DNA from: Phytophthora sp. 'mugwort'
Lineage: Eukaryota; Oomycota; Peronosporomycetes; Peronosporales; Peronosporaceae
Assembly (NCBI GenBank): GCA_033558025.1
Contig: JAUCEF010000007.1
Location: 4,836,001 to 4,900,000, forward strand
Length of the DNA: 64,000 nt
Direction of reading: 5' to 3'
The notes beneath the pieces were generated by a model that was not told the origin of the DNA, searched no databases, and saw only the letters and a program-made list of their open reading frames with translations. Below, piece by piece: positions 63,727 to 64,000 of the stretch; the stretch's first letter is position 1, and each line of letters starts with the position of its first letter. The translations under genes and the position numbers were made by a program.

Positions 63727-64000
63727 AGAATTCCAACTCACTGGACCGACCTGCCTTCTCCCAAGTGATTTCAGAGCGAGATACAACGACTTGAGAGTGT
63801 CAATAACACAATTTTGGAGCGCAAGGGAGCTAAAACATTGCTCATAAGGCAAATGGAGCGATATGCTTTGGATATACCAGACACGAGACGATAGCCCCAG
63901 TTCCAGTTTTCGACGAGAGGTTGGAGAAACGACTGGTGCAAGTTGAAGATCTCAATTTGTTTACGACTCTCTCGCTGCCTGCTGAGCTTGAATGATCTGC
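63727..64000 (+). other. Coding-like sequence after the ankyrin gene
   Basis: From an acceptor-like GATTTCAG at about 63773, one frame reads SEIQRLESVNNTILERKGAK, then TLLIRQMERYALDIPDTRR to a stop at 63892-63894. In another frame 63894-63994 reads APVPVFDERLEKRLVQVEDL, then NLFTTLSLPAELE to a TGA. Both look like real helical protein. They could be further exons of the ankyrin gene or part of another gene; no good donor was found. Confidence 0.35.

Overview
The window looks like nuclear DNA of an oomycete, most likely a Peronosporales species such as Phytophthora. The reasons are compact intron-poor genes, spliceosomal introns of 56 to 74 nt with GTAAG-type donors, very short spaces between convergent genes, and a Ty3/Gypsy retrotransposon of oomycete type. 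This is inferred from sequence character and protein resemblance; no search was run.

Layout. Bases 1-206 hold the 3' end of a gene. Bases 207-5428 are gene-poor and contain a MITE-like element derived from a Tc1/mariner-type transposon, several palindromes and a poly-C/poly-A tract. Bases 5429-20069 are one 14.6 kb Ty3/Gypsy element with gag, protease, reverse transcriptase, two RNase H domains, integrase and chromodomain, all broken by stops and frameshifts. Its two LTRs differ by about 2%. Between chromodomain and 3' LTR lies a 4.4 kb antisense gene relic with a visible intron and a tRNA-Cys-like sequence. The element also carries a short copy of mitochondrial cox2. Its 3' LTR lacks the last ~180 bp and abuts a decayed hAT transposon (20070-21115).

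From 21.5 kb onward the window is ordinary gene-dense DNA. In order it holds: a protein with consecutive H2A-like and H2B-like histone folds; mitochondrial ribosomal protein L3; a giant sorting nexin (PXA, FYVE-like finger, PX, nexin-C); a small basic UPF0390-like protein; a 2.7 kb gene-poor stretch; a secreted GPI-anchored protein; a ~2785-residue channel with four complete cyclic-nucleotide-gated channel repeats in one chain; a PP2C phosphatase; a Myb/MADF-like protein; an HSF-type transcription factor; a BAT2_N-like disordered protein; a sphingomyelin-synthase-like membrane enzyme; a COA3-like protein; a Lys-rich small protein; ribosomal protein eS1; and a PH-ankyrin protein.

The strongest candidates for something little described are the fused H2A/H2B-like protein (21504-23488) and the four-repeat channel (35182-43675), whose selectivity filters and nucleotide pockets all differ. 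No pathway clearly links neighbours. The four-repeat channel and the PP2C lie on the same strand 429 bp apart, and several pairs are convergent with overlapping 3' regions. CDS coordinates are given as outer spans; exon coordinates are in the evidence field.
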